NCBI GenBank assembly: GCA_018385425.1
Contig: JAHBAA010000130.1
Location: 1-46,582 of the forward strand
Direction of reading: 5' to 3'
Source: Acetatifactor sp.
GTDB lineage: Bacteria; Bacillota; Clostridia; Lachnospirales; Lachnospiraceae
Length of the DNA: 46,582 nucleotides
A program made the position numbers and the translations under genes. The notes beneath the pieces are model-generated. The model was not told where the DNA came from. It searched no databases and saw nothing but the letters and a program-made list of their open reading frames with translations. This document shows, piece by piece, positions 16,478-25,746 of the stretch; position 1 is the first letter of the stretch, and each line of letters begins with the position of its first letter.

Positions 16478-16861
16478 ATGGCACTGATGGACAAAATTAA
16501 CAGTCTGCTGAAGAAGAATTCCGGGCCTACGATGAAGTTCCGGGGCAAGGATATGATATATCAGGTAGAGAATACCGCCAGACATGCGAAGATCGTGCTT
16601 GGTACGGACGGAAAGCTTCGCAATCCATGGAATGAACCAGTGCTTCTGCGTGTTACCCTGAATAAGACCAACGGAAAGCTGGTGATCTATATTGCAAAGG
16701 AGCAGGCCGGAATTCAGGATGCGAGAGCGATCTACAGCAGTGATCAGGCGGACGGCGTATATTCGGATGCCTTTCCTGTTACGGATGAAGAACTGGCACA
16801 GCTGAGAGCACTTCTGACACAGATCATCATGGAGCAGGAAGAACAGGAAGAGCAGGAGTAG
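16478..16861 (+). CDS. Hypothetical protein, acidic Glu/Gln-rich C terminus
   Basis: I do not recognise this 127-residue protein. It begins MALMDKINSLLKKN, then has a beta-strand-rich core (MKFRGKDMIYQVENTARHAK, PVLLRVTLNK, LVIYIAKEQAG) and ends in a repeated E-E-Q tail (QEEQEEQE). It has no signal peptide or membrane segment, so it is probably cytoplasmic. AAGGAGAG lies about 10 bases before the ATG at 16478; an upstream in-frame GTG lacks an SD. It has a good promoter and lies 51 bases before the lactonase-type gene without a terminator between them, so the two may be co-transcribed. Confidence 0.7.
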   Translation: MALMDKINSLLKKNSGPTMKFRGKDMIYQVENTARHAKIVLGTDGKLRNPWNEPVLLRVTLNKTNGKLVIYIAKEQAGIQDARAIYSSDQADGVYSDAFPVTDEELAQLRALLTQIIMEQEEQEEQE

Positions 16862-16912
16862 TATTTTTGACCTGACCGCAAGTATCAGACATCATACTGG
16901 GAGGACGATCCG

Positions 16913-17968
16913 ATGGAGAATGAAAAATATGTTGCCTATGTGTCCACATACACTCAGGGTGACAATCATGGAATTAAGATTTATGATGTGGATATGGAGA
17001 ATGGAAGATTTATCGAGAAGGATCAGGTAGAGATCACCAATTCTTCTTATGTGACCATCTCCAAAAACAAGAAATATCTGTATTCGATTACCGACTTCGG
17101 TGTAGAGGCTTATAAGATCAAGAAGGACGGTACCCTGGATTTTATTAACTTTGCCAACATTTACGGTATGAGAGGCTGTTATGTCTCCACCGATTACAAG
17201 GACAAGTATCTCTTTGTGGCAGGGTATCATGACGGCAAGCTGACGGTGATGAAGTTAAAGAGCGACGGCTCTATCGGTGAGATTACCGATGAGATCTTCC
17301 ATAAAGGTCTGGGAAGCCTGGGAGACAGGAATTTCCGTCCGCATATCAACTGCGCGAGAATGACTCACGACAACAAGTATTTGCTTGTGGCGGATCAGGG
17401 GATGGATCACGTAAACGTTTATCGCTTTGATTCGGTGACCGGAAAGCTTGCTCTTGCGGATGTGATCCGCAGTGAGATGGAGTCTGCCCCCAGACATATC
17501 AAGATCTCCAAGAACGGAAGGTTCATCTATATCGTTCACGAGTGGAAGTGCTATATTGATGTGTATGAATATACCGATTGCAATGGCACTCCCAATTTTG
17601 ATAAGATCCAGACGGTTCAGACTGCCAAGCTGGAGAGAGGCAGCTCCAATGCTACCAGTGCATTGACTTTCTCTGAGGATTACAAGTATCTTCTCTGTAC
17701 CGTATCCGGTGACAATTCCGCAGTATTGTTTTCTGTGGACGAGGAGACCGGTATGCTGGAGAAGGTCTTCAACCTTCCGATCAGCGGAGAGTATCCGAAG
17801 GATGCAAGCCTGTTCCCCAACAATCATTTCCTTGTCTCATTGAACCATGAGTCCAATGATATGACTTTCTTCAAGGTCAATCTGGAGGACAAGACGATGA
17901 TCATGAACGGTGCGCCGATGAAGGTGAATGTACCCAACTGTATTGTTTTCTATCGGCTGAAGGGCTGA
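16913..17968 (+). CDS. Lactonase-family beta-propeller (6-phosphogluconolactonase-like)
   Basis: This 351-residue cytoplasmic protein is made of repeated blades with phrases such as YVTISKNKKYLYSITDFGVEAY, RPHINCARMTHDNKYLLVADQGMDHVNVY and SAPRHIKISKNGRFIYIVHE. This is the YkgB/YbhE-type seven-bladed lactonase pattern. The family includes 6-phosphogluconolactonases, but many clostridial members are uncharacterised. GGGAGGA is 7 bases before the ATG. No other pentose-phosphate gene is nearby, so the substrate is left open. Confidence 0.82.
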   Translation: MENEKYVAYVSTYTQGDNHGIKIYDVDMENGRFIEKDQVEITNSSYVTISKNKKYLYSITDFGVEAYKIKKDGTLDFINFANIYGMRGCYVSTDYKDKYLFVAGYHDGKLTVMKLKSDGSIGEITDEIFHKGLGSLGDRNFRPHINCARMTHDNKYLLVADQGMDHVNVYRFDSVTGKLALADVIRSEMESAPRHIKISKNGRFIYIVHEWKCYIDVYEYTDCNGTPNFDKIQTVQTAKLERGSSNATSALTFSEDYKYLLCTVSGDNSAVLFSVDEETGMLEKVFNLPISGEYPKDASLFPNNHFLVSLNHESNDMTFFKVNLEDKTMIMNGAPMKVNVPNCIVFYRLKG

Positions 17969-17986
17969 TCGTATTTTTTACAAAAA

Positions 17987-18015
17987 AACCGTCGGAGTCT
18001 GCTCCGGCGGTTTTT
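17987..18015. terminator. Bidirectional terminator between the lactonase gene and aroC
   Basis: An 11-bp stem (AACCGTCGGAG with CTCCGGCGGTT, one G-T pair) and a TCTG loop are flanked by A7 on the left and T5 on the right. It can therefore terminate both converging transcripts. Confidence 0.9.
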
Positions 18016-18019
18016 CATT

Positions 18020-19120
18020 TTATTTCCGATAGAAGTCGACCATAGAGGACAGTCTTGCGGACATATTGATCATCATGGCATCCAAAATCGTGAGAGCCGT
18101 CATGGACTCCATGACAACCACTGCACGGGGAACGATGATGGGATCGTGTCTGCCTTTGATATTGATCTGTATTTCCTCGCCGGACTGATTCACCGTCTCC
18201 TGGGTCTGATAGATGGAGGGGGTAGGCTTTACGTGAGCACGTATCAGAAGTGTGCTTCCGTCACTGATCCCGCCCAAGGTTCCGCCTGCGTGGTTCGTCT
18301 TCTTGGAGACAGCGCCGTTTTCCATGCAGAAGGCATCGTTATTCTCACTGCCCCTTCGTGAGGAGACTTCACACCCGTCACCGATCTCTACGGCCTTCAC
18401 TGCACCGATGGACATGATCGCCTTTGCCAGGTTGGCATCCAGCTTTTCAAAGACCGGGTCACCGATTCCGGCGGGAAGACCGTTGACGATACATTCCATA
18501 CAGCCGCCCACAGAATCCAGCTCCTTCCGCGCCTGTGCCAGATAAGCCACAGCCTTTTCATTGGCGATAGGGTCCGGCATGGCAGTTTCCGTGGAGAGGA
18601 TGATGCTGCGGTCCGGGTTGGATACGTCTGCCTGGATGGGACCGATGGAACGGGTATAGGCACATACCTCTATGCCCAACTCCCTCAGGAGCTTTTGTGC
18701 GATGGCACCTGCCGCAACACGGCCGGCAGTCTCCCTGCCGGAGGAACGTCCTCCGCCCCGATAGTCTCGAAAACCGTATTTCTGATCGAAGGTGTAGTCC
18801 GCATGTCCCGGACGGTAATAGGTTGCAATGTCACCGTAGTCGGCAGAGTGCTGAGAGGTGTTGCGGATCATCATGGAGATAGGGGTGCCGGTGGTCTTGC
18901 CTTCGAAAATGCCGGACAGTATCTCCACCTCATCGTTTTCCTTGCGGGGAGTGGCAATGGAAGTGCTTCCCGGTTTTCTGCGGTCCAGGTAGAACTGGAT
19001 GTCACTTTCCTCCAGAGGAAGACCGGCGGGACAGCCGTCTACTACAACCCCCAGTGCTTTTCCGTGGGACTCTCCCCAGGTCGTTATTTTGAAAATGGTG
19101 CCGAATGTGGAACCAGCCAT
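18020..19120 (-). CDS. aroC: Chorismate synthase
   Basis: This 366-residue FMN-dependent lyase makes chorismate from 5-enolpyruvylshikimate 3-phosphate, the last common step to aromatic amino acids and folate. Its motifs are WGESHGKALG near the N terminus, RRKPG, RPGHADYTFDQKYGFRDYRGGGRSSGRET (split as two known AroC signatures, about 100-130), and a C-terminal RHDPIIVPRAVVVMES. Length is typical. GGGAGGT is 6 bases before the ATG. It stands alone, without other shikimate genes nearby. Confidence 0.96.
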   Translation of the reverse strand: MAGSTFGTIFKITTWGESHGKALGVVVDGCPAGLPLEESDIQFYLDRRKPGSTSIATPRKENDEVEILSGIFEGKTTGTPISMMIRNTSQHSADYGDIATYYRPGHADYTFDQKYGFRDYRGGGRSSGRETAGRVAAGAIAQKLLRELGIEVCAYTRSIGPIQADVSNPDRSIILSTETAMPDPIANEKAVAYLAQARKELDSVGGCMECIVNGLPAGIGDPVFEKLDANLAKAIMSIGAVKAVEIGDGCEVSSRRGSENNDAFCMENGAVSKKTNHAGGTLGGISDGSTLLIRAHVKPTPSIYQTQETVNQSGEEIQINIKGRHDPIIVPRAVVVMESMTALTILDAMMINMSARLSSMVDFYRK

Positions 19121-19140
19121 ATAGTTACCTCCCTGCTGTC

Positions 19141-19162
19141 AGCCTGAAATCGGGCTTTTTTC
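19141..19162 (+). terminator. Small terminator-like hairpin in the aroC leader
   Basis: A 6-bp stem (AGCCTG with CGGGCT, one T-G pair) and an AAAT loop are followed on the plus strand by T6. It lies in the aroC 5' leader, so it would stop plus-strand (antisense) transcription leaving aroC before tgt. It is weak. Confidence 0.4.
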
Positions 19163-19177
19163 TTTTTATTATTGTCC

Positions 19178-19206
19178 ATTATACGTTCCGCTCATTTAAA
19201 ACGCAA
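19178..19206 (-). promoter_or_regulatory. Promoter of aroC
   Basis: On the minus strand TTGCGT (19201-19206) and TATAAT (19178-19183) are exactly 17 bases apart. I see no equally clear promoter for the divergent tgt gene in this gap. Confidence 0.65.
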
Positions 19207-19301
19207 ACTTTTTTGAAAAAAGTGTGCAGAAAGACAAAAAGTATGTTATGCTGTTTGCAGTTTATGTGTCATAGAATTGATCTTTATCGGAGGAACCGGG
19301 T

Positions 19302-20435
19302 ATGTATCGTATTTTGAAAGAAGAGGGCAGGGCGAAACGGGCTGAGTTTCAGACCGTTCACGGAACTATCCAGACCCCTGTTTTTATGAATGTTGGAACG
19401 GTGGCTGCCATCAAGGGAGCAGTATCTACTGAGGATCTGGAACAGATCAAGACCCAGGTGGAGCTGTCCAACACCTATCATCTGCACGTTCGCCCCGGGG
19501 ACAGAATCGTGAAGCAGCTGGGCGGTCTGCATAAGTTTATGTCCTGGAACAAGCCGATCCTCACTGATTCCGGAGGATTTCAGGTGTTTTCCCTGGCGGG
19601 TCTTCGCAAGATCAAGGAGGAGGGTGTCACCTTCCAGTCCCATATCGACGGACACCGGATCTTCATGGGCCCGGAGGAAAGTATGCAGATTCAGTCTAAT
19701 CTGGCTTCCACCATTGCAATGGCCTTTGACGAGTGTCCACCCAGCAAGGCTGAGAGAAGCTACGTGCAGGCTTCTGTGGAGCGTACCACAAGATGGCTGG
19801 CCAGATGTCAGGCACAGATGAACCGACTGAACGCTCTGGAGGACACCATCAACAGGAATCAGCTGCTGTTCGGCATCAATCAGGGTGCAGTCTATGCGGA
19901 CATTCGCATCGAACATGCCAGGCGGATCTCAGAGTTTGATCTGCCCGGTTATGCGGTAGGCGGTCTGGCTGTGGGAGAGACTCACGAGGAGATGTACTAC
20001 ATTTTGGAAGAGGTGGTTCCTCACCTGCCCAGAAATAAGCCTACCTACCTGATGGGAGTGGGAACTCCGGCCAATATTCTGGAAGGTGTAGAGCGAGGAG
20101 TAGATTTCTTTGACTGTGTTTATCCCACCAGAAACGGCAGACACGGTCACCTCTACACCAACCACGGGAAAATCAATCTGTTCAATGCAAAATATGAGTT
20201 GGATGACAGACCGATCGAGGAGGGCTGTGGCTGCCCCGCCTGCCGCAGATATTCCAGAGCCTATATCAGACATTTGCTCAAGGCAAAGGAAATGCTTGGT
20301 ATGAGACTCTGCGTGCTCCACAATCTGTATTTCTACAATACGATGATGGAGGAGATCAGGGAGGCTCTGGACGAGGGCAGATTTGCCGCATATAAGAGAC
20401 AGAAACTGGAGAATATGGCGACTCCTTTGGAGTAA
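19302..20435 (+). CDS. tgt: tRNA-guanine (queuine) transglycosylase
   Basis: This 377-residue enzyme swaps guanine 34 for preQ1 in tRNAs with GUN anticodons. The general-base Asp89 lies in DSGGFQVFSL, and the nucleophile Asp271 in FDCVYPTRNGRHG. The zinc site is C309, C311 and C314 (CGCPAC) with H340. Length is normal. GGAGGA precedes the ATG by 7 bases. It is followed by yajC, the usual bacterial neighbour (tgt-yajC-secDF), though secDF is not here. Confidence 0.96.
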   Translation: MYRILKEEGRAKRAEFQTVHGTIQTPVFMNVGTVAAIKGAVSTEDLEQIKTQVELSNTYHLHVRPGDRIVKQLGGLHKFMSWNKPILTDSGGFQVFSLAGLRKIKEEGVTFQSHIDGHRIFMGPEESMQIQSNLASTIAMAFDECPPSKAERSYVQASVERTTRWLARCQAQMNRLNALEDTINRNQLLFGINQGAVYADIRIEHARRISEFDLPGYAVGGLAVGETHEEMYYILEEVVPHLPRNKPTYLMGVGTPANILEGVERGVDFFDCVYPTRNGRHGHLYTNHGKINLFNAKYELDDRPIEEGCGCPACRRYSRAYIRHLLKAKEMLGMRLCVLHNLYFYNTMMEEIREALDEGRFAAYKRQKLENMATPLE

Positions 20436-20459
20436 ACTTCTAAAATCTTTCTAAAATAC

Positions 20460-20488
20460 TTGCCGAACGGTTTGTTTTTGTGTATGAT
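20460..20488 (+). promoter_or_regulatory. Promoter of yajC
   Basis: TTGCCG (20460-20465) and TATGAT (20483-20488) are 17 bases apart, in the gap after tgt. Confidence 0.55.
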
Positions 20489-20550
20489 ATCATTTTAGAA
20501 TATGTAGGACAGATCCCGGAGAACCGGATTTGCCTGGAATGGAGGATTTC

Positions 20551-20868
20551 ATGGGTATTTTATTGACTCAGGATGCTGCTGCAGGAGGTTCCGCAGGCGG
20601 TAGTTTGATCGCGATGCTTGTAGTGTATGGTCTTTTCTTTTTTGCAATGTGGTTTTTCTTCTTCAGACCCCAGGGCAAGGAGCGTAAGAGAGTAGCTGCC
20701 ATGTTGGCTGCAATGGAGGTTGGCGACTGCGTGATGACCACTTCCGGCTTTTATGGGATCATTATTGACATCACTGACGACACTGTGATCGTGGAGTTCG
20801 GCAACAACAAGAACTGTCGTATCCCGATGGACAAGTCTGCCATCAGCAAGGTGGAGAAGAACAGCTGA
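20551..20868 (+). CDS. yajC: Preprotein translocase accessory subunit YajC
   Basis: This 105-residue protein has one N-terminal membrane helix (LIAMLVVYGLFFFAMWFFFF), then the family hallmark RPQGKERKR and a cytoplasmic domain with EVGDCVMTTSGFYGIIIDITDDTVIVE. YajC associates with SecDF-YidC in protein export. The start at 20551 follows GGAGG by 5 bases; an in-frame TTG 21 bases earlier lacks an SD. It is 115 bases after tgt. A large hairpin with a U-tract follows. Confidence 0.93.
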   Translation: MGILLTQDAAAGGSAGGSLIAMLVVYGLFFFAMWFFFFRPQGKERKRVAAMLAAMEVGDCVMTTSGFYGIIIDITDDTVIVEFGNNKNCRIPMDKSAISKVEKNS

Positions 20869-20891
20869 TCAAATGAGTAAAAACTGAGCAT

Positions 20892-20966
20892 AAGAGCTAT
20901 TTGGCAATGCTGACGAAGACTGCGATTGATGCAGGTCCGATGCAGGGCGAATAGCTCTTTTTTCTT
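20892..20966 (+). terminator. Terminator-like large hairpin after yajC
   Basis: A perfect 10-bp stem (AAGAGCTATT 20892-20901 with AATAGCTCTT 20950-20959) closes a 48-base loop and is followed by a T-rich tract. The loop holds a direct repeat GATGCAGG-TCC-GATGCAGG. The position and T-run fit termination of yajC. The long loop is unusual and could carry a small structured RNA. Confidence 0.6.
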
Positions 20967-20990
20967 TTCTTGATTCTTTATAAGATAGTG

Positions 20991-21019
20991 TTGAAATTTC
21001 GATTCATTTCAGTTATGAT
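20991..21019 (+). promoter_or_regulatory. Promoter of leuB-ilvD-ilvB
   Basis: TTGAAA (20991-20996) and TATGAT (21014-21019) are 17 bases apart. The leader of about 57 bases has no room for a T-box or a classical leucine attenuator. Confidence 0.65.
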
Positions 21020-21082
21020 AAAATGAATAGGTTTTTCATACTTTACTGTATAAAAGCACGTATGAAAAGAAAGGAAAAGAAT

Positions 21083-22168
21083 ATGAAGTGTAATATTACT
21101 TGTATTCCCGGAGACGGGATCGGTCCTGAGATCGTTGCAGAAGCAAAAAAAGTTCTGCAGAAGGTCGCTGAGGTCTATGGACATGAGATGATTTTTGAAG
21201 ATATTCTGATGGGCGGCGCGTCCATCGATGTGCACGGGGTACCGCTAACCGACGAGGCGATCGAGAAGGCAAAGGCTGCGGATGCAGTGCTGATGGGTTC
21301 CATCGGCGGCAATACGACCACTTCCCCCTGGTACAAACTCCCTCCCAATCTTCGTCCTGAGGCTGGACTGCTAAAGATCCGTAAAGCGCTGAACCTTTTT
21401 GCAAATCTCCGCCCCGCGGTGCTGTATGACGAATTGGCGGCAGCTTGTCCCCTGAAGGAGGAGATCAGCAAGGCCGGCTTTGATATGATGATCATGAGAG
21501 AGCTGACCGGCGGACTGTACTTCGGCGAGCGCAGGACCGTGGAAGAGAACGGTGTGCTGAAGGCCACTGATACCCTTACATACGACGAGAATGAGATCCG
21601 CCGCATCGCCATCAAGGGCTTTGATATTGCCATGAAGCGCCGCAGGAAAGTGACCAGTGTGGATAAGGCAAATGTGTTGGATTCCTCCAGACTTTGGAGA
21701 AAAGTAGTGGAAGAGGTGGCAAAGGATTATCCTGAGGTGACGCTGGAGCATATGCTGGTGGACAACTGTGCCATGCAGCTGGTGAAGGATCCGGCACAGT
21801 TCGATGTGATCCTTACGGAGAACATGTTCGGCGATATTCTCTCTGATGAGGCCAGTATGGTGACCGGTTCCATCGGAATGCTTGCCAGTGCCAGCTTAAA
21901 CGATTCCAAATTCGGTCTCTATGAGCCCAGCCACGGTTCTGCACCGGACATCGCCGGAATGGATATTGCAAACCCCATTGCTACCATTCTCAGTGCATCC
22001 ATGATGCTTCGCTACAGCTTTGATCTGGATCGGGAAGCGGATGCCATCGATGCGGCAGTAAAGCAGGTGCTGGCGGATGGTTACAGAACCGGCGATATTA
22101 TGTCTGAGGGCTGCACAAAGGTGGGATGCTCCCAAATGGGTACCCTGCTTGCTGAGAGAATCAAATAA
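21083..22168 (+). CDS. leuB: 3-isopropylmalate dehydrogenase
   Basis: This 361-residue NAD-dependent cytoplasmic dehydrogenase makes 2-oxoisocaproate for leucine synthesis. It shows [13 protein letters not shown] at the N terminus, the substrate-binding Arg cluster ([27 protein letters not shown]), and the metal-site Asp residues in [15 protein letters not shown]-type [14 protein letters not shown] chose the ATG at 21083 (AAAGGA 7 bases upstream); an earlier in-frame ATG at 21023 overlaps the promoter and is not favoured. It is first in the leuB-ilvD-ilvB cluster. Confidence 0.95.
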   Translation: MKCNITCIPGDGIGPEIVAEAKKVLQKVAEVYGHEMIFEDILMGGASIDVHGVPLTDEAIEKAKAADAVLMGSIGGNTTTSPWYKLPPNLRPEAGLLKIRKALNLFANLRPAVLYDELAAACPLKEEISKAGFDMMIMRELTGGLYFGERRTVEENGVLKATDTLTYDENEIRRIAIKGFDIAMKRRRKVTSVDKANVLDSSRLWRKVVEEVAKDYPEVTLEHMLVDNCAMQLVKDPAQFDVILTENMFGDILSDEASMVTGSIGMLASASLNDSKFGLYEPSHGSAPDIAGMDIANPIATILSASMMLRYSFDLDREADAIDAAVKQVLADGYRTGDIMSEGCTKVGCSQMGTLLAERIK

Positions 22169-22193
22169 ATGACAATATGGAGGTTGTAGATCA

Positions 22194-23870
22194 ATGATGA
22201 CAAGTGATAATGCGAGAGCCGGTATGCAGCAGGCACCGGCAAGAAGTTTGTTCAATGCTCTTGGATTTACCGCAGAAGAGATGAGAAAGCCGATGGTGGG
22301 AATCGTCAGCTCCTACAATGAGATCGTTCCCGGTCATATGAATATCGATAAGATCGTGGATGCGGTAAAGCTGGGCGTGGCAGAGGCCGGCGGTGTTCCC
22401 GTTGTGTTCCCCGCAATCGCTGTCTGCGACGGTATCGCCATGGGACATGTGGGAATGAAGTATTCCCTGGTTACCAGAGATCTGATTGCGGACTCCACCG
22501 AGTGTATGGCCATCGCCCATCAGTTTGATGCACTGGTGATGGTGCCCAACTGTGACAAGAATGTTCCCGGTCTGCTGATGGCGGCATGCCGTCTGAATCT
22601 CCCCACTGTCTTCGTATCCGGAGGTCCCATGCTGGCCGGACATGTGAAGGGAAAGAAGAGAAGCCTTTCCTCTATGTTTGAGGCAGTTGGTTCCTACGCT
22701 GCGGGAACGATGACAGAGGAAGATGTGTGTGAGTTTGAGAACAAGGTTTGTCCTACCTGCGGTTCCTGTTCCGGTATGTACACCGCCAATTCCATGAACT
22801 GCCTGACAGAGGCACTCGGCATGGGGCTTCGCGGCAACGGTACCATCCCTGCCGTGTATTCCGAGAGAATCAAGCTGGCAAAGCACGCAGGTATGGCTGT
22901 CATGGAAATGTTCCGCAAGGGGATCCGTGCCCGTGACATCATCACCAAAGAGTCTATCATGAATGCACTTACCGTAGATATGGCACTTGGCTGCTCTACC
23001 AACTCCATGCTCCATCTGCCTGCCATCGCCCATGAGATCGGCTTTGATTTCGATATCAGCTTTGCAAATCCTATCAGTGAGAAGACACCCAATCTGTGTC
23101 ATCTGGCACCTGCCGGCCCTACCTATATGGAGGATCTGAACGAGGCAGGCGGCGTCTATGCGGTGATGAAGGAGCTGGCTGACATCGGACTTTTGAACAC
23201 AGAATGCATGACTGTCACCGGCAAGACCATCGGCGAGAACATTGCCCATGCAGTCAATCTGGATCCGGAAGTGATTCGCCCTGTCGACAACCCTTACAGC
23301 AAGACAGGCGGTCTGGCAGTTTTGAAGGGCAATCTTGCTCCGGACGGCTCTGTGGTGAAGCGCTCCGCAGTGGTAGAAGAAATGATGGTTCATGAAGGTC
23401 CTGCCAGAGTATTTGACTGTGAAGAGGATGCCATCGCAGCAATCAAGGGCGGCAAGATCGTTGCCGGAGATGTAGTCGTTATCCGTTACGAGGGACCGAA
23501 GGGAGGCCCCGGTATGCGTGAGATGCTGAATCCCACCTCTGCCATCGCCGGTATGGGACTGGGCGCAAGTGTAGCACTGATCACAGACGGTCGTTTCTCC
23601 GGTGCCTCCAGAGGTGCCTCCATCGGACACGTTTCCCCCGAAGCTGCAGTAGGCGGCCCCATTGCACTGGTAGAAGAGGGAGATATCATCAGCATCAACA
23701 TTCCCGAGATGAAGCTGGATATCAAGGTCTCCGATGAGGAGATGGCTGCCCGCAAGGCAAAGTGGCAGCCCAGAGAGCCCAAGGTAACCACCGGCTATCT
23801 CTCCAGATACCGTGAGCTGGTAACCAGCGGCAACCGCGGTGCGATCCTGGAGATCCCCGGCAGACAGTAA
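22194..23870 (+). CDS. ilvD: Dihydroxy-acid dehydratase
   Basis: This 558-residue iron-sulfur dehydratase makes the 2-oxo acids of the valine and isoleucine pathways. The cluster ligands lie in NCDKNVPG (about 117-124) and [18 protein letters not shown] (about 184-202). The C terminus has the catalytic-Ser region [13 protein letters not shown]. It follows leuB by 25 bases with a GGAGG site. Length is normal. Confidence 0.96.
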   Translation: MMTSDNARAGMQQAPARSLFNALGFTAEEMRKPMVGIVSSYNEIVPGHMNIDKIVDAVKLGVAEAGGVPVVFPAIAVCDGIAMGHVGMKYSLVTRDLIADSTECMAIAHQFDALVMVPNCDKNVPGLLMAACRLNLPTVFVSGGPMLAGHVKGKKRSLSSMFEAVGSYAAGTMTEEDVCEFENKVCPTCGSCSGMYTANSMNCLTEALGMGLRGNGTIPAVYSERIKLAKHAGMAVMEMFRKGIRARDIITKESIMNALTVDMALGCSTNSMLHLPAIAHEIGFDFDISFANPISEKTPNLCHLAPAGPTYMEDLNEAGGVYAVMKELADIGLLNTECMTVTGKTIGENIAHAVNLDPEVIRPVDNPYSKTGGLAVLKGNLAPDGSVVKRSAVVEEMMVHEGPARVFDCEEDAIAAIKGGKIVAGDVVVIRYEGPKGGPGMREMLNPTSAIAGMGLGASVALITDGRFSGASRGASIGHVSPEAAVGGPIALVEEGDIISINIPEMKLDIKVSDEEMAARKAKWQPREPKVTTGYLSRYRELVTSGNRGAILEIPGRQ

Positions 23871-23880
23871 TCGTTATATA

Positions 23881-24030
23881 GGGCCGGGGATCCTATCCCT
23901 GCCCCACAGTGTGTGTTTGCTGCAGACCGTCGGAAAAGAGCCGGTACTTAGGCTACGGTTTTCCCGAGCGAGAGCGTGTCTGCAGCCAAATATACACTGT
24001 GGGAAGCGTGGGATAGGATCCCGACCCTGA
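23881..24030. repeat. Long hairpin repeat between ilvD and ilvB, copy 2
   Basis: Two arms of about 45-50 bases (23881-23927 and 23978-24027) are near-perfect reverse complements; for example GGGATCCTATCCC-like blocks, CCCACAGTGT with ACACTGTGGG, and CTGCAGAC with GTCTGCAG. The loop holds CGGTACTTAGGCT (23942-23954) and a GC-GAGA-GC hairpin (23968-23975), both shared with copy 1 at 1-115. There is no U-tract, so it is not an ordinary terminator. It fills the 205-base gap inside the operon and would form a very stable RNA hairpin between ilvD and ilvB. Confidence 0.8.
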
Positions 24031-24075
24031 AATAGCATGTTAAAAAAGATTTTTTTTGTACGGAGGAGTAAAACA

Positions 24076-25746
24076 ATGCAGTTAAACGGTTCTGAAATCG
24101 TTGTGGAATGTCTGAAGGAGCAGGGTGTTGATACTGTGTTCGGCTATCCGGGAGGAACGATTCTGAATATTTATGATGCACTCTACAAGCACAGTGATGA
24201 GATCAGACATGTGCTGACCAGCCATGAGCAGGGAGCAGCACATGCAGCTGACGGATATGCCAGAGCGACCGGAAGGGTCGGCGTATGTATGGCTACCAGC
24301 GGCCCCGGTGCAACCAATCTTGTCACAGGGATTGCAACCGCGTATATGGATTCTGTTCCCCTGGTTGCCATCACAGCCAATGTGAATCTGCCTCTTTTGG
24401 GAAAAGATACGTTCCAGGAGATCGATATTGCAGGGGTGACCATGCCGATCACAAAGCACAGCTTTATCGTAAAAAATGTCAATGACCTTGCACCTACCAT
24501 CCGCAAGGCATTTCGAATCGCCAGAGGCGGCCGTCCCGGTCCTGTGCTGGTAGATATCACCAAGGATGTGACTGCCGCTGTGACGGAGTACACCCGGGAA
24601 GAGATCGATCAGACCATGAAGAGAACCGTGAAGGCTTCTGAGGACCAGATCGATGAGGCGATCCGCTGCATGAAGGAAGCAAAGAAGCCTTTCATCTATC
24701 TGGGCGGCGGTGCCATCAGCTCTGATGCCTGCGAGGAGGTTGCAAAGTTTGCTGAGCTTCTGGATGCTCCGGTCTGCGACACTCTGATGGGCAAGGGCGC
24801 ATTTGACGGCCACAGCAGGAGATATACCGGAATGATCGGTATGCATGGAACGAAAGCTTCCAACCTTGGCGTAAGTCAGTGCGATCTTCTGGTTGCGCTG
24901 GGTGCCAGATTTTCCGACCGAGTGATCGGCAACCCGAAGAAATTCGCTGAGGGTGCGAAGATCATTCATATTGACATCGACGCTGCGGAGATCAATAAGA
25001 ACATCCGCGTTACGACCGGTCTGATCGGCGATCTGAAGGCGATCCTGACCAAGATCAATGAAAAGCTGGAACAGCAGGATCATGCAGACTGGATGGCAAC
25101 CGTTTCCGAACTCAAGACCAGATATCCTCTGAAGTATGACAACACCAATCTTTCCTGTCCTTATGTGATCGAGACTATCGATGAGGTCACCAAGGGAGAA
25201 GCCATCATCACCACCGATGTTGGTCAGCATCAGATGTGGGCGGCACAATACTATGGCTATACCAAGCCCCGCACCTTCCTTTCTTCCGGCGGACTGGGCA
25301 CAATGGGGTATGGCCTGGGTGCATGTATCGGAGCGCAGGTTGGACAGCCGGATAAGATCTGTATCAACATTGCCGGTGACGGGTGTTTCCGTATGAATAT
25401 GCAGGAACTTGCCACCGCCAGCCGTTACAATATCCCCATCGTTCAGGTTGTCATCAACAATCATGTGCTCGGTATGGTTCGCCAGTGGCAGACGCTGTTC
25501 TACGGGAAACGTTACTCCCAGACCGTATTAAATGACAGTGTGGACTTCTGCAAGGTTGCGGAGGGTCTGGGCTGTGCGGCGATCCGTGTGACGAAAAAGG
25601 AAGAAGTGAAGGATGCGATCGAGAAGGCAATCGCTATGAAGGCTCCCGTGCTGGTAGAGTGTATCATCCCTGAGGACGACAAGGTATTCCCTATGGTTCC
25701 TGCAGGGGCACCGATTGCAGATGTATTTGATGGTGACGATATCTAA
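24076..25746 (+). CDS. ilvB: Acetolactate synthase, large subunit
   Basis: This 556-residue thiamine-diphosphate enzyme condenses pyruvate to acetolactate (or with 2-oxobutyrate) as the first common step to valine and isoleucine. It has the TPP-activating Glu in SHEQGAAHAADGYARATG (about 47-64), and the TPP/metal motif GDGCFRMNMQELATASRYN (about 435). The start at 24076 follows GGAGGAG by 7 bases; an earlier ATG in the long frame has no SD. The regulatory subunit gene ilvN is absent here. The downstream gene overlaps the stop by one base. Confidence 0.93.
   Translation: MQLNGSEIVVECLKEQGVDTVFGYPGGTILNIYDALYKHSDEIRHVLTSHEQGAAHAADGYARATGRVGVCMATSGPGATNLVTGIATAYMDSVPLVAITANVNLPLLGKDTFQEIDIAGVTMPITKHSFIVKNVNDLAPTIRKAFRIARGGRPGPVLVDITKDVTAAVTEYTREEIDQTMKRTVKASEDQIDEAIRCMKEAKKPFIYLGGGAISSDACEEVAKFAELLDAPVCDTLMGKGAFDGHSRRYTGMIGMHGTKASNLGVSQCDLLVALGARFSDRVIGNPKKFAEGAKIIHIDIDAAEINKNIRVTTGLIGDLKAILTKINEKLEQQDHADWMATVSELKTRYPLKYDNTNLSCPYVIETIDEVTKGEAIITTDVGQHQMWAAQYYGYTKPRTFLSSGGLGTMGYGLGACIGAQVGQPDKICINIAGDGCFRMNMQELATASRYNIPIVQVVINNHVLGMVRQWQTLFYGKRYSQTVLNDSVDFCKVAEGLGCAAIRVTKKEEVKDAIEKAIAMKAPVLVECIIPEDDKVFPMVPAGAPIADVFDGDDI

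Noticed and set aside
23881-24030. The ilvD-ilvB hairpin as a transcription terminator or attenuator
   Set aside because: No T-run follows either arm, and no leader peptide or alternative pairing with ilvB was seen.
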